Translations under genes and position numbers: made by a program
Shown: in pieces, positions 32,094-40,621 of the stretch
Numbering within the stretch: position 1 is the stretch's first letter
How the letters are laid out: every line of letters starts with the position of its first letter
Notes under the pieces: model-generated
Databases searched by the model: none
What the model was told of the DNA's origin: nothing
The model's input: only the letters and a program-made list of their open reading frames with translations
Assembly: GCF_945901735.1 (NCBI RefSeq)
Contig: NZ_CAMDLM010000009.1
Span: 53,981-117,980 of the forward strand
Source: Limnohabitans sp. Rim8
GTDB taxonomy: Bacteria; Pseudomonadota; Gammaproteobacteria; Burkholderiales; Burkholderiaceae_C
Direction: 5' to 3'
Length of the DNA: 64,000 nucleotides

Positions 32094-32963
32094 ATGAACG
32101 CCGACGCCAAGTCCCTTGAAGCGGCCCGAGAGCCAGACCTGCCCACCATGGACACGCCCTATGTGCCCCCGCCGCCTGTGGGGCCGCGCTCGCGCATGCG
32201 CCCCTTGGGTGCCTCAGATCCTTTTCGATGGCTGCTGAGTGGCTGGAAGGACTTGCGCCAGCACCCAGGCATTGCCCTGTTTTACGGCCTGTGTTTCTGG
32301 GGCATGGCGCAGCTGCTGGCCCAAGTGTTCAAGCACAAGCCCGAGTACACCTTGTCCCTGGTCTCGGGTTGTTTGCTATTAGGGCCATTTTTGGCCATGG
32401 GTTTGTACGAGGTCAGTCGGCAACGCGAGCGCGGCGAGCGCCCCGAGATGGCCTCATCGCTCATGTGCTGGGACCAACACATCCGCAGCATGGCCATGTT
32501 GGTGCTGGTGCTGATGGTGTTGGAGTTGCTGTGGGGCAGGGCGTCGCTGGTGGTGTTTGCGGTGTTCTTCAACACCGGCATGCCCTCGACCACGGGGGTG
32601 ATCGAGGCGGTATTCAACCCACAAAACATCGAATTTTTGATGGTGTATCTGGCTGTAGGCGGGGTGTTTGCGGCCCTGGTTTATGGTCTGTCGGTGGTCT
32701 CGATTCCCATGATCCTGGACCGCGACACCGATGCGATTTCGGCGGTGATCACCAGCATGCGGGTGGTTTTTTTGCACCCGGGTGTGATGCTGCTGTGGGG
32801 CTTGCTGCTGAGCGTGCTGGTGCTGGCGGCCCTGTGGCCTTGGGCGCTGGGCATCATCGTGGTGGGGCCGTGGCTGGGACACGCCAGCTGGCACGCGTAC
32901 CGGGGCAGTGTCGAGTGGGAAGAAAACCCTGAAGAAGCTGTTACATTGGGCAGCTCAAATTAA
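32094..32963 (+). CDS. DUF2189 integral membrane protein
   Basis: This 289-residue protein has a proline-rich cytoplasmic N-terminus (TPYVPPPPVGPRSRMRPLG) and about six membrane helices between residues 60 and 270. The region SDPFRWLLSGWKDLRQHPGIALFYGL and the helices that follow match DUF2189, a family of unknown function. No catalytic motif is visible. It is followed closely by a small charged protein whose ribosome binding site overlaps its stop. Confidence 0.82.
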   Translation: MNADAKSLEAAREPDLPTMDTPYVPPPPVGPRSRMRPLGASDPFRWLLSGWKDLRQHPGIALFYGLCFWGMAQLLAQVFKHKPEYTLSLVSGCLLLGPFLAMGLYEVSRQRERGERPEMASSLMCWDQHIRSMAMLVLVLMVLELLWGRASLVVFAVFFNTGMPSTTGVIEAVFNPQNIEFLMVYLAVGGVFAALVYGLSVVSIPMILDRDTDAISAVITSMRVVFLHPGVMLLWGLLLSVLVLAALWPWALGIIVVGPWLGHASWHAYRGSVEWEENPEEAVTLGSSN

Positions 32964-32973
32964 AGGAGCCATC

Positions 32974-33171
32974 TTGGCCACACCCAACTACGGATTCGAA
33001 AAACGCCAGAAAGAACTGGCCAAGAAACGCAAAAAAGAAGACAAGCTCAAAGCCAAGTCCGACCGCAAATCGGGCCTGTTGGCGGAAGACGGCTCCGAAA
33101 TCGAGGGCGAAGAGGGCGAAGCCAACACTGCAGCGCCCGGTCCGGCCGAGTCATCCACCCCTGCTGCCTGA
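32974..33171 (+). CDS. Small highly charged protein of unknown function
   Basis: This 65-residue protein begins at TTG 32974, with AAAGGAG at 32962-32968. The first half is strongly basic (YGFEKRQKELAKKRKKEDKL, then KAKSDRK) and the second acidic, ending Pro/Ser-rich. Short proteins beginning ATPNYGFEKRQKELAKK are common in betaproteobacteria to my knowledge. The frame also runs upstream through the DUF2189 gene, but the site above supports the short form. Possibly RNA- or ribosome-associated by composition; that is a guess. Confidence 0.75.
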   Translation: MATPNYGFEKRQKELAKKRKKEDKLKAKSDRKSGLLAEDGSEIEGEEGEANTAAPGPAESSTPAA

Positions 33172-33195
33172 CCTGTTCGCTGCAGCCTCTTGCCT

Positions 33196-33274
33196 TGTAG
33201 AAGCAACGTCCTCGCTTGGATAACCCATCGCAGCCAACTTGCGCGTCCATCGCACCGAGGGCGAGGCTCCTACA
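33196..33274. repeat. REP-like imperfect palindrome
   Basis: The 79-bp element begins TGTAGAAGC and ends GAGGCTCCTACA, which are near-complementary ends (TGTAG-AGC-CTCGC arms). It contains two copies of CCATCGCA. It fills the gap between two convergent genes. Ends of the TGTAGGAGC/GCTCCTACA type are known from REP elements of many gammaproteobacteria and betaproteobacteria. Confidence 0.6.
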
Positions 33275-33288
33275 TAAAGACCTTTCGC

Positions 33289-34347
33289 TTAGGCAGTTTG
33301 CACAAGCGTTCGCGCCAAAACCAGCATGTCGGCCATGCTGTGGCTCGTTGGGGTGATCAAGGGCGCTTTGGCGTAATGCACAAAGTTGTTGCCGGTGGAG
33401 GCCTCGTAACCCGGGTCGTAGTGGCCTGAGAGCAATTCGGTCACCACCTCGCGCATTTCCCCCCTCTCAATTCTTTCTTGCCAGCCTTGCACCACGGCCT
33501 TGCCGCGCAGGGCCGTCAGCCGCTCCAACCGGTCGGCAAACAGGGCGCGATCTTGCGTGAAAAACGCATAATCCTCCAGCAGCAAATTCACCCGATTCTC
33601 CAGCGACAGGTCCAGCCGCAAGCAGGGGCTGGCCCGCATGGCCACCATCAGCGCATCGGGCACCGCGAGGTTGCCCACCTTTTTGCTCTCGGCTTCGACA
33701 AACACTGGCCGGTCTGCACTGAAACCTCGCAAAGCATCCCAGACCTGCGTGTCAAAGGCCTTTTGCGTGGGTTGCGGCGTACCCGGAATCAAGCCCAACA
33801 CAGAGCTGCGGTGGCAGGCGATGGCCTCCAGATCGAGCACCTGCGCGCCTTCTTGCGCCAAAGCCTGTAGCAAGCGTGTTTTGCCCGAGCCGGTGGGCCC
33901 GCACAACACCTTGAACTGCAGTCGCTGGGCCTGGCGGGGCGTGTCTTCCATGACCTCTTTGCGAAAGGCCTTGTAGCCGCCTTCGATCAGGTGCACCTTG
34001 AAGCCAATTTGCCCCAGGATCAGTGCCAGCGAATTGCTGCGCTTGCCCCCGCGCCAACAATACACCAGCGGTTGCCAGTTGCGCGGCTTGTCCATCACTT
34101 GGGTTTCGATGTGGCGGGCGATGTTTTTGGCCACCAAGGCCGCGCCCACTTTTTGTGCCTCAAAGGGGTTGACCTGTTTGTACAGCGTGCCCACTTGGAT
34201 GCGCTCTTCGTTGTTCAGCGATGGCCAGCTCAGGGCCCCGGGCAGGTGGTCTTCGGCGTGTTCGCCTTCGGAGCGCGCATCCAAAATGGCGTCAAACTGG
34301 CTCAGTTGGGCCATGGCATCGGCTGCCGAGATCAGGTGAAGACTCAT
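33289..34347 (-). CDS. selU: tRNA 2-selenouridine synthase
   Basis: This 352-residue SelU/MnmH replaces sulfur by selenium in the wobble 2-thiouridine of some tRNAs. It has an N-terminal rhodanese domain with catalytic Cys97 in VYCWRGGKRSNSL and a C-terminal P-loop domain, CGPTGSGKT (149-157). Start ATG 34347 overlaps the tesA stop (ATGA), so it is translated from the tesA transcript. Its selenium donor gene selD is not in this window. Confidence 0.93.
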   Translation of the reverse strand: MSLHLISAADAMAQLSQFDAILDARSEGEHAEDHLPGALSWPSLNNEERIQVGTLYKQVNPFEAQKVGAALVAKNIARHIETQVMDKPRNWQPLVYCWRGGKRSNSLALILGQIGFKVHLIEGGYKAFRKEVMEDTPRQAQRLQFKVLCGPTGSGKTRLLQALAQEGAQVLDLEAIACHRSSVLGLIPGTPQPTQKAFDTQVWDALRGFSADRPVFVEAESKKVGNLAVPDALMVAMRASPCLRLDLSLENRVNLLLEDYAFFTQDRALFADRLERLTALRGKAVVQGWQERIERGEMREVVTELLSGHYDPGYEASTGNNFVHYAKAPLITPTSHSMADMLVLARTLVQTA

Positions 34348-34994
34348 TTCAGTTGTTTCTTCAAGGTGGGCCAAACATTGGCCAGCATGCGCGGCTGCGC
34401 GGCTTCATTGGGGTGGATGCGGTCGGGTTGAAACCATTTGAGCGGCTCAGGGTCGTCGCCCACGCCTTTTAAAAAGAAGGGCACCAGCGCCGCCTTTTGG
34501 CTTTGCGCCACTTGGGCGTAGGCGGCTTCAAACTGGCGCGCCATCTCGGGCCCATAGTTGGGCGGCATTTGCATGCCGAGCAGCAGCACTTGCGCCCCGG
34601 CCGCTTGGGCTTGCTTCGTCATGGCCAGCAAGTTGTCTTGCGTCATGTTCATCGGCAGGCCGCGCAGCGCGTCGTTGCCGCCCAATTCGATGACCACATG
34701 GCTGGGCTGGTGTCGTTTGAGCAAGGCGGGCAGGCGAGAACGCCCGCCCGAGGTGGTGTCGCCGCTGATGCTGGCGTTGATCACTTCCACGCCAGACTTT
34801 TCTTGGGCCAATTGTTTTTGCAACAAAGCCACCCAGCCGGTGCCGCGGGCCAGGCCGTATTCGGCGCTGAGTGAGTCGCCCACCACCAAAATGCGCTGCC
34901 CGGAGGCTGCCATGGCTGGCGCGGCAAGGCCCCAGCTGGCCAGGGCCAGCAAGGTCCAGTTAAAGTGGCGTCGTCTCAACAAAGGTTTGTGCAT
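34344..34994 (-). CDS. tesA: Periplasmic arylesterase / acyl-CoA thioesterase I, GDSL family
   Basis: This 216-residue SGNH hydrolase has a signal peptide (1-29, ending APAMA). The GDSLS block has nucleophile Ser41; ASISGDTTSGG, GGNDALRG and DRIHPNE carry the oxyanion Gly and Asn and the Asp-His pair. It hydrolyses thioesters and aryl esters in the periplasm. ATG 34994 overlaps the start of the divergent ABC ATPase, as both start codons lie in GCATGC. An in-frame TTG at 34979 is an alternative start. Confidence 0.93.
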   Translation of the reverse strand: MHKPLLRRRHFNWTLLALASWGLAAPAMAASGQRILVVGDSLSAEYGLARGTGWVALLQKQLAQEKSGVEVINASISGDTTSGGRSRLPALLKRHQPSHVVIELGGNDALRGLPMNMTQDNLLAMTKQAQAAGAQVLLLGMQMPPNYGPEMARQFEAAYAQVAQSQKAALVPFFLKGVGDDPEPLKWFQPDRIHPNEAAQPRMLANVWPTLKKQLK

Positions 34995-35682
34995 GCCTGA
35001 ATCCATCCTTGCCGTGCGTGGTGTCTCCAAAACGGTGCAAGACGCCAGCGGCGAACTGCGCATTTTGCGCGATATCGATTTTTCATTGAACGCGGGGGAA
35101 ACAGCGGCCATTGTCGGCGCATCCGGCTCGGGCAAAAGCACGCTGCTGGCCATCTTGGCCGGATTGGACACACCCAGCGCCGGGCAGGTGGTGTTGGCAG
35201 GGCAATCGCTGTTCGATTTGTCCGAAGACGAGCGCGCGGCCGTGCGCGCCCAGCATGTGGGTTTTGTGTTCCAGAGCTTTCAGCTGATGCCCAATCTGAC
35301 AGCGCTTGAAAACGTGATGTTGCCCCTGGAGTTGGCCGATCGGACCGATGCCCGCAGCATCGCCACGGCCATGCTGCAGCGCGTGGGCCTGGGCGAGCGT
35401 TTGAAACACCTGCCCAAAGTGCTCAGCGGTGGCGAGCAACAGCGCGTGGCGCTGGCTCGCGCCTTTGTGGTGCAGCCCGATGTGCTGCTGGCCGACGAGC
35501 CCACCGGCAGCCTGGACCACGCGACCGGCGAGGCCATCATGGATTTGATGTTCGCGCTCAACCGCGAGCAGGGCACGACTTTGGTTCTCGTCACTCACGA
35601 CCGCCTGCTGGCCGCCAAATGCGAGCGCAGCTTGGTGATTCAGGCAGGGCGTTTGTCGGAGTCTGCAGCGCCACAGGCCTGA
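34993..35682 (+). CDS. ABC transporter ATP-binding protein, YbbA/LolD type
   Basis: This 229-residue ABC ATPase has Walker A GASGSGKST (42-50), the signature LSGGEQQRVALARA, Walker B VLLADEPTGSLD and a switch His in VLVTHDR. The RGVSKTVQDASGELRILRDI opening is like YbbA. In E. coli ybbA is divergent from tesA and followed by the permease gene ybbP; here the arrangement with tesA is kept but rlmB follows and no permease is seen. Its membrane partner must lie elsewhere or be absent. Confidence 0.9.
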   Translation: MPESILAVRGVSKTVQDASGELRILRDIDFSLNAGETAAIVGASGSGKSTLLAILAGLDTPSAGQVVLAGQSLFDLSEDERAAVRAQHVGFVFQSFQLMPNLTALENVMLPLELADRTDARSIATAMLQRVGLGERLKHLPKVLSGGEQQRVALARAFVVQPDVLLADEPTGSLDHATGEAIMDLMFALNREQGTTLVLVTHDRLLAAKCERSLVIQAGRLSESAAPQA

Positions 35683-35743
35683 AACTCCCGTTCGTGCGGG
35701 CAAGCGGTCAAATCGGCAGGCTGTGACCAACGATAATCCGGGC

Positions 35744-36478
35744 ATGTCATCCCACAAAGTGCTGTTCGGCTTCCATGCCGTTGGCGTTCGCCTCAAGATC
35801 GCCCCCCAATCCGTTGTTGAAATCCATTACGAGGTCACGCGCCGCGATGCGCGCATGCGCCTGTTCATCGACAAGGCCCGCGATTCGGGCATGCGCATGA
35901 TCGAATCGGACGGTGAGCGCTTGGCCAAGCTGGCCGGGGGCCACGGCCACCAGGGCGTGGTGGCCATGGTCGCGCCCATGCCTCAAAACCATTCGCTGGA
36001 CGACCTGCTCGACACCGTGGAAGGCCCGCCCTTGCTCTTGGTGCTGGACGGCGTGACCGACCCGCACAACCTGGGCGCGTGCCTGCGCGTGGCCGATGGC
36101 GCGGGTGCACACGCGGTCATCGCCCCCAAAGACCACGCGGCTGGCATCAGCGCCACCGTGGCCAAAGTGGCCAGTGGCGCGGCCGAAACCATGCCGTATT
36201 TCATGGTCACCAACTTGGCGCGCACCTTGGGCGAGCTCAAGGAGCGCAGCATCTGGATCGTGGGCACCAGCGACGACGCGCCGCGCAACATTTACCAAGC
36301 CGACCTGAAAGTGCCCACTGCCTTGGTGCTGGGCGCCGAAGGCGCGGGCATGCGCCAGTTGACGCGCAAGAACTGCGACGAGCTGGTCAGCATCCCCATG
36401 CGCGGCGCGGTCGAGAGTCTGAACGTGTCGGTGGCCAGCGGCGTGTGTCTTTACGAAGCCTTGCGCCAGCGTAGCTGA
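35744..36478 (+). CDS. rlmB: 23S rRNA (guanosine(2251)-2'-O)-methyltransferase
   Basis: This 244-residue SpoU-family enzyme has an N-terminal substrate-binding domain (HKVLFGFHAVGVRL). The C-terminal SPOUT knot has VLDGVTDPHNLGACLRVADG, LVLGAEGAGMRQLT and IPMRGAVESLNVSVASGVCL, its three signatures. ATG 35744 is preferred to GTG 35723 on N-terminal fit. A GATAAT box at 35732-35737 would place transcription at or next to the ATG, so the mRNA may be leaderless. Confidence 0.94.
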   Translation: MSSHKVLFGFHAVGVRLKIAPQSVVEIHYEVTRRDARMRLFIDKARDSGMRMIESDGERLAKLAGGHGHQGVVAMVAPMPQNHSLDDLLDTVEGPPLLLVLDGVTDPHNLGACLRVADGAGAHAVIAPKDHAAGISATVAKVASGAAETMPYFMVTNLARTLGELKERSIWIVGTSDDAPRNIYQADLKVPTALVLGAEGAGMRQLTRKNCDELVSIPMRGAVESLNVSVASGVCLYEALRQRS

Positions 36479-36521
36479 GCCATTTGGGCTGCATCCAACG
36501 ATTCAAATAAGGGAGTCAATC

Positions 36522-36872
36522 ATGTCAAAAATCACCACCCACATGGCCTTGATCCTTGCCCTAGGCGCAGCCAGCCTGCTGGCCGCCTGCACGCAAGAGC
36601 AACAAAACAAAATCAGCCGCAGCATCCAGAACTGGACTGGCACCAATGGCGTGATGGAGGTTTATGCAGGCGAGAAGCTGGTGCGCCGCTTCATCAAGGT
36701 GGACAAAGTCAGCACCGCTTTGGGTACAGACGATGGCAAAGCCCGTGCCTACCGCTACGGCTATGGCGTGCTCGATGAAAACTTCAACTTGGAAGTCGAT
36801 CCGGGCGAGAAAAAAGTCTATTTCGAGGTCAGCGATTATTCGAACACGGTGTTCTTCGAGAGCCCGCGCTGA
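36522..36872 (+). CDS. Small lipoprotein of unknown function
   Basis: This 116-residue protein has a signal peptide with lipobox LLAAC (Cys near 23). A conserved-looking body with NGVMEVYAGEKLVRRFIKVD and YFEVSDYSNTVFFESPR follows. It is similar to short Burkholderiales lipoproteins of unknown function that I recall, with the same NKISRSIQNWTGTNG opening. GGGAG precedes ATG 36522. It ends 22 bases before the convergent chromate transporter gene. Confidence 0.78.
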   Translation: MSKITTHMALILALGAASLLAACTQEQQNKISRSIQNWTGTNGVMEVYAGEKLVRRFIKVDKVSTALGTDDGKARAYRYGYGVLDENFNLEVDPGEKKVYFEVSDYSNTVFFESPR

Positions 36873-36894
36873 GGGGCCGTACAGCCCTGACGCC

Positions 36895-37497
36895 TCAGAT
36901 CCAGCCCAACGCGCCGATCACAGCGCCTGCGCCAATTAACCACAGCAAATGGATGCGGGTGCGCCAGACCAGCAGCATGGCCACGGCCGTGAGCAGCCAC
37001 AGCGGCCAGTCTTTCGTGGGCTGGTTGTGGACCGCAGTGAGCAACCAGCCGGTGGACACCAGCAGCGCAATGACCACAGGTGCCATGCCCAGCTTGAAGG
37101 CCCGCACGCCCAACTTGTCCCGGTGGCGCTGGGCCCAGCGCGTGGTGTTGTAAGTCAGTATGGACGAGGGCAGCATGATGCCCAGCAAACTCATGACAAC
37201 GCCCAGGGCCGACAAGCCCACGCTGAACCAACCCCCTCCCAAGCCCATGCCTGCGTTCAGTCCCACGTTCCAGCCGATCAAGGCCACAAACAACACATTG
37301 GGTCCGGGCGCAGACTGCGCCAGCGCGATGGAGGAGCTGAATTGTTGTTCGCTCAGCCACTGGTGCTCGTCCACCAAAAAACGGTGCATGTCGGGCGCGG
37401 TGATGATCGCACCGCCCACCGCCAACAGGGACAGGGACAAAAAGTGGTTGAAAAACGCCAGCCAATCGCTGACGCTCAGTTGTACCGCCAGGCTCAT
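36895..37497 (-). CDS. Chromate transporter, second half-size ChrA subunit
   Basis: This 200-residue membrane protein with about six helices has the ChrA pattern FLSLSLLAVGGAIITAPDM and ALAQSAPGPNVLFVALIGW. Short ChrA proteins occur as tandem pairs that together equal a full two-domain transporter; the first half is directly upstream and overlaps by ATGA. ATG 37497 was chosen for this overlap; the frame extends further up without support. Chromate efflux is a family-level call. Confidence 0.88.
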   Translation of the reverse strand: MSLAVQLSVSDWLAFFNHFLSLSLLAVGGAIITAPDMHRFLVDEHQWLSEQQFSSSIALAQSAPGPNVLFVALIGWNVGLNAGMGLGGGWFSVGLSALGVVMSLLGIMLPSSILTYNTTRWAQRHRDKLGVRAFKLGMAPVVIALLVSTGWLLTAVHNQPTKDWPLWLLTAVAMLLVWRTRIHLLWLIGAGAVIGALGWI

Positions 37498-38090
37498 GCG
37501 GCGTCCCCTTTGTTCAGCATTTGGCGCGTCAGCTGAAAATAAGCCCAGCCACAAGCGGCACTGCCCACCCCCAACAGCACCCAGATCAGCGGCCAGCGGA
37601 GGACGCTCACACAGACGAAGGTGGACAGCATCACGGCCGCGCACACTGGCAGACCCATGGGGTTGCGTTTCAAGGCGCTCATCAGTTTGATCCCGGTGGC
37701 GGCAATCAAACCGGCCGCCACAGCGCCCATGCCGCGCAAGGCGCCTTGCGCCCAAGGGGCATCCGATACGCCTCCGAATGCCATGGCCAGTAGCAAAACC
37801 ACCGCCAAGGGGGCCATCAGCAAACCCGCCAAAGAGGCCATAGCACCTGCCAAACCAAAATACCGACCGCCAATCATCAGGCAAAAATTCACCACATTTG
37901 GCCCCGGCAAAATTTGCGCCACCGCCCAGTCTTCAACAAATTGCTCGCGTGTCATCCAGCGTTTTTTCTCGACCAACTCGCGCTGCACCACAGCCAGCAC
38001 GCCACCAAAGCCTTGCAAGGCCAGCCAGTTGAAGGACAGAAACAAATCGGTTTTGGAGCGCGGTTGCTGCAGGGGTTGGTATTCGGGCAT
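37494..38090 (-). CDS. Chromate transporter, first half-size ChrA subunit
   Basis: This 198-residue ChrA-domain protein has the motifs FNWLALQGFGGVLAVVQREL, VEKKRWMTREQFVEDWAVAQ and ILPGPNVVNFCLMIGGR. It precedes and overlaps its partner. As a bicistronic pair they should insert in opposite topologies. No chrB-type regulator gene is next to them. Confidence 0.9.
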   Translation of the reverse strand: MPEYQPLQQPRSKTDLFLSFNWLALQGFGGVLAVVQRELVEKKRWMTREQFVEDWAVAQILPGPNVVNFCLMIGGRYFGLAGAMASLAGLLMAPLAVVLLLAMAFGGVSDAPWAQGALRGMGAVAAGLIAATGIKLMSALKRNPMGLPVCAAVMLSTFVCVSVLRWPLIWVLLGVGSAACGWAYFQLTRQMLNKGDAA

Positions 38091-38114
38091 GTTTCAGATT
38101 ATCCCTGTACGGGC

Positions 38115-38714
38115 TCACTCAAAGGTGTCACAGTCCAGCCACACCAGTTGGCCCCGACCGCTCTCGCTCAGCCGAGCCATCAAGGCTGCCGCCTGGGTGG
38201 CGGGCAAGGCAAAGCGCAAAGTGACCACGCTGCCATGGGCCACTCCCAGCAGCTGCGCCTGGGCCAGTTCAATTTCGCGCCGCACCAGCCCTTCCAGCGC
38301 ATAAGACACGTTGCAAGCCAGCGGCGTTTGCACGATGAGCAGGACTTTTTCGGCGCTAAGCAAGGCTTGCGCCACCGCATCGGTGTAGGCCCGCACCAGA
38401 CCACCCGCGCCCAGCTTGATGCCGCCAAAGTAACGCACCACCGAGGCCATCACGCCTTGCAGGTCCTGGTGGCGCAGCACCTCCAGCATGGGTCGTCCGG
38501 CCGTGCCGCCGGGCTCGCCATCGTCGTTGGCCGCCGACTGGCCGCCGGCCAGCAACGCCCAACACACATGGGCGGCATCGGGGTGCTCGGCCTTGAGTTG
38601 CGCCACCCGGGCCTGCGCCTCGTCGCGTCCCGCGACCGATTCGACGCAGGCGATGAAGCGACTTTTTTTGATGACCAGTTCGTGGTGGGCAGGGCAGGCA
38701 AGAGAAAAAGACAT
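38115..38714 (-). CDS. IMPACT/YigZ family protein
   Basis: This 199-residue protein has the N-terminal IMPACT-domain pattern ELVIKKSRFIACVESV, AHVCWALLAGGQSAANDDGE and VVRYFGGIKLGAGGLVRAY. A ferredoxin-like C-terminal domain follows. The bacterial family (YigZ) has no settled function; the eukaryotic relative IMPACT inhibits GCN2. ATG 38714 gives MSFSLACPAHHEL; an upstream in-frame start is less likely. It ends 24 bases before the chromate pair on the same strand. Confidence 0.88.
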   Translation of the reverse strand: MSFSLACPAHHELVIKKSRFIACVESVAGRDEAQARVAQLKAEHPDAAHVCWALLAGGQSAANDDGEPGGTAGRPMLEVLRHQDLQGVMASVVRYFGGIKLGAGGLVRAYTDAVAQALLSAEKVLLIVQTPLACNVSYALEGLVRREIELAQAQLLGVAHGSVVTLRFALPATQAAALMARLSESGRGQLVWLDCDTFE

Positions 38715-38890
38715 CGGGCAAGAATACCCCAAGGGCTGTGGCACCACACCGCACCGAAGGCCGTCAAAGTGACGTTTCGATATGATCCCACGCTAAACCT
38801 GATCAGACAGCGCTCTTTTTCACTCGCCAGCGTGCCAATCGGTGCGTCTGGCCCATCATTTTTCTGTCGCTTCCACCTCTTGAAAGCACC

Positions 38891-40621
38891 ATGCACCAAC
38901 CGGCCAGCGCGCCCCGCCGCTCGATTTATTACGACTACACCGTGCACCCGCCTTGGCTGCCCTCGCAACACCCGGCGCAGCCGCTGCACCCCGTGGTGAT
39001 TGCAGGTGGCGGGCCGGTGGGCCTGACGGCCGCTTTGGAGTTGGCCCGCTTTGGGGTGCCCTGTGTGCTGCTGGAGTCGGAGCAGCAGGTCAGCGAGGGC
39101 AGCCGCGCCATCGTGTTCACCCGCCGGTCCATGGAAATCCTGCAACAAGTGGGTGTGGCCGAGCGCGTCACGCAAAACGGCTTACCCTGGCGCTTTGGCA
39201 ACTCGTTTTACCGGGGTCAGCGCGTGTTCCGCATGGAAGCCCCGCACGACGAGAACGACCGTTTTGGCCCCATGATCAACCTGCAGCAGCAGTTTTTGGA
39301 GCAGTACCTGGTCGAAGCCTGCCAAGCGAACCCTCTGATCGATCTGCGCTGGGGCAACCGCGTCACGGCCGTGACGCAACACGCCGACCACGCCCAGCTG
39401 CAAGTCGACACCCCCGAAGGCCCCTACACCCTGCAGGCCGAATGGCTGATGGCCTCAGACGGGGCCCGTTCGGCCATTCGCAGCCTGCTGGACCTCAAGC
39501 TCGAAGGCGCATCTTACGAAGGCCGTTTTGTCATTGCCGACATCCGCATCGACCTGCCTTTGCCCACCGAACGCCTGGCCTTTTTTGACCCCGATTGGAA
39601 CCCTGGCAATACGGTGTTGCTGCACCGCGAGCCCCTGGGCATCTGGCGCATTGACTACCAACTGCCCGAGGGCGAAACGCCAGAGCAGGCCTTGTCTTCA
39701 GAGTCGCTCAAAACCCGCATCAACGCCCAACTGGCCATGATCGGTCATGCCGACAAGCCTTGGGAGATGGACTGGAGCTCGGTGTATTCGGCCCGCACAC
39801 TCACCTTGCCCGACTACTGGGTGGGACGCACCTTGTTCATGGGGGACGCCGCCCATCTGCTGCCGATTTTTGGCGTCCGGGGGGCCAACACCGGTTTTCA
39901 GGACGCGCAGGCCCTGGCCTGGCGGCTGGCGCTGGTGTGCCGGGGACAAGGCGCTGCGGCCTTGCTGGCCAACTACAGCACCGAGCGCGTGGGAGCGGCT
40001 TGGGAAATCATCGAAGAAGCGGGCAAAAGCACCCGCTTCATGACCCCGCCCACACGCGGCTTTCGGCTGTTGCGCGACGCCGTCTTGTCGCTCTCGCTCA
40101 CCGAAGCCTTTGTGCGACCGCTCTACCACTGGCGCACCTCGCGCCCACACGAGTACAGCCACTCCAGCCTCAACTGCCGCGTGGACGACAACGCGCAGTT
40201 CTTGGCCGGTCCCGCGCACGGTGCGCCGCCGCTCAATGTGCGCTTGACGAACACGCAGTTTTTGCTGGACCACCTGGGCGGTGGTTTTGACCTGCTGTGG
40301 TTTGGAGAGGCAGAGCATTTGCCCACCGAGCTGCACGACGGCGTTGCCCAATGGCAGGCACAGGGTTTCCCATTGAGGCTCACGTGCATCACGCCGTCTG
40401 GCCCGTCAGTGGCGGGCCTGGTGCAAAGCCCGACCGATGTGCCCTGGCTGCAGGTGCTGTCAGACCCGCAAGGCCGGGTGCACAGCCGCTACGGCGTGAC
40501 CACGCCCGGCGCAGCCTACCTGTTGCGTCCCGACCAGCACATATGCGCCCGCTGGTTGCGCCTGGATGCGCAGCGTCTGAACGCTGCGCTGAAGCAAGCC
40601 ACCACCGGAGAAGCCTCATGA
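38891..40621 (+). CDS. FAD-dependent aromatic monooxygenase (PheA/MhpA-like)
   Basis: This 576-residue flavoprotein hydroxylase has the FAD motif VVIAGGGPVGLTAALELARF (residues 35-54) and an Arg in SEGSRAIVFTRRSMEIL. DG motif ASDGARSAIRSLL and the second FAD motif GDAAHLLPIFGVRGANTGFQDA follow. The C-terminal part (about 450-576) fits the thioredoxin-like domain of phenol-hydroxylase types. The family uses NAD(P)H and O2 to hydroxylate phenolic rings; the substrate is unknown. The 177-base gap upstream has a TATGAT box (38781-38786) without a good -35. It overlaps the DUF2783 gene by ATGA. Confidence 0.88.
   Translation: MHQPASAPRRSIYYDYTVHPPWLPSQHPAQPLHPVVIAGGGPVGLTAALELARFGVPCVLLESEQQVSEGSRAIVFTRRSMEILQQVGVAERVTQNGLPWRFGNSFYRGQRVFRMEAPHDENDRFGPMINLQQQFLEQYLVEACQANPLIDLRWGNRVTAVTQHADHAQLQVDTPEGPYTLQAEWLMASDGARSAIRSLLDLKLEGASYEGRFVIADIRIDLPLPTERLAFFDPDWNPGNTVLLHREPLGIWRIDYQLPEGETPEQALSSESLKTRINAQLAMIGHADKPWEMDWSSVYSARTLTLPDYWVGRTLFMGDAAHLLPIFGVRGANTGFQDAQALAWRLALVCRGQGAAALLANYSTERVGAAWEIIEEAGKSTRFMTPPTRGFRLLRDAVLSLSLTEAFVRPLYHWRTSRPHEYSHSSLNCRVDDNAQFLAGPAHGAPPLNVRLTNTQFLLDHLGGGFDLLWFGEAEHLPTELHDGVAQWQAQGFPLRLTCITPSGPSVAGLVQSPTDVPWLQVLSDPQGRVHSRYGVTTPGAAYLLRPDQHICARWLRLDAQRLNAALKQATTGEAS

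Noticed and set aside
36895..38090. The two ChrA halves as one transporter gene broken by a frameshift
   Set aside because: Each half has its own start, both are full ChrA domains, and tandem short ChrA pairs are a known arrangement.
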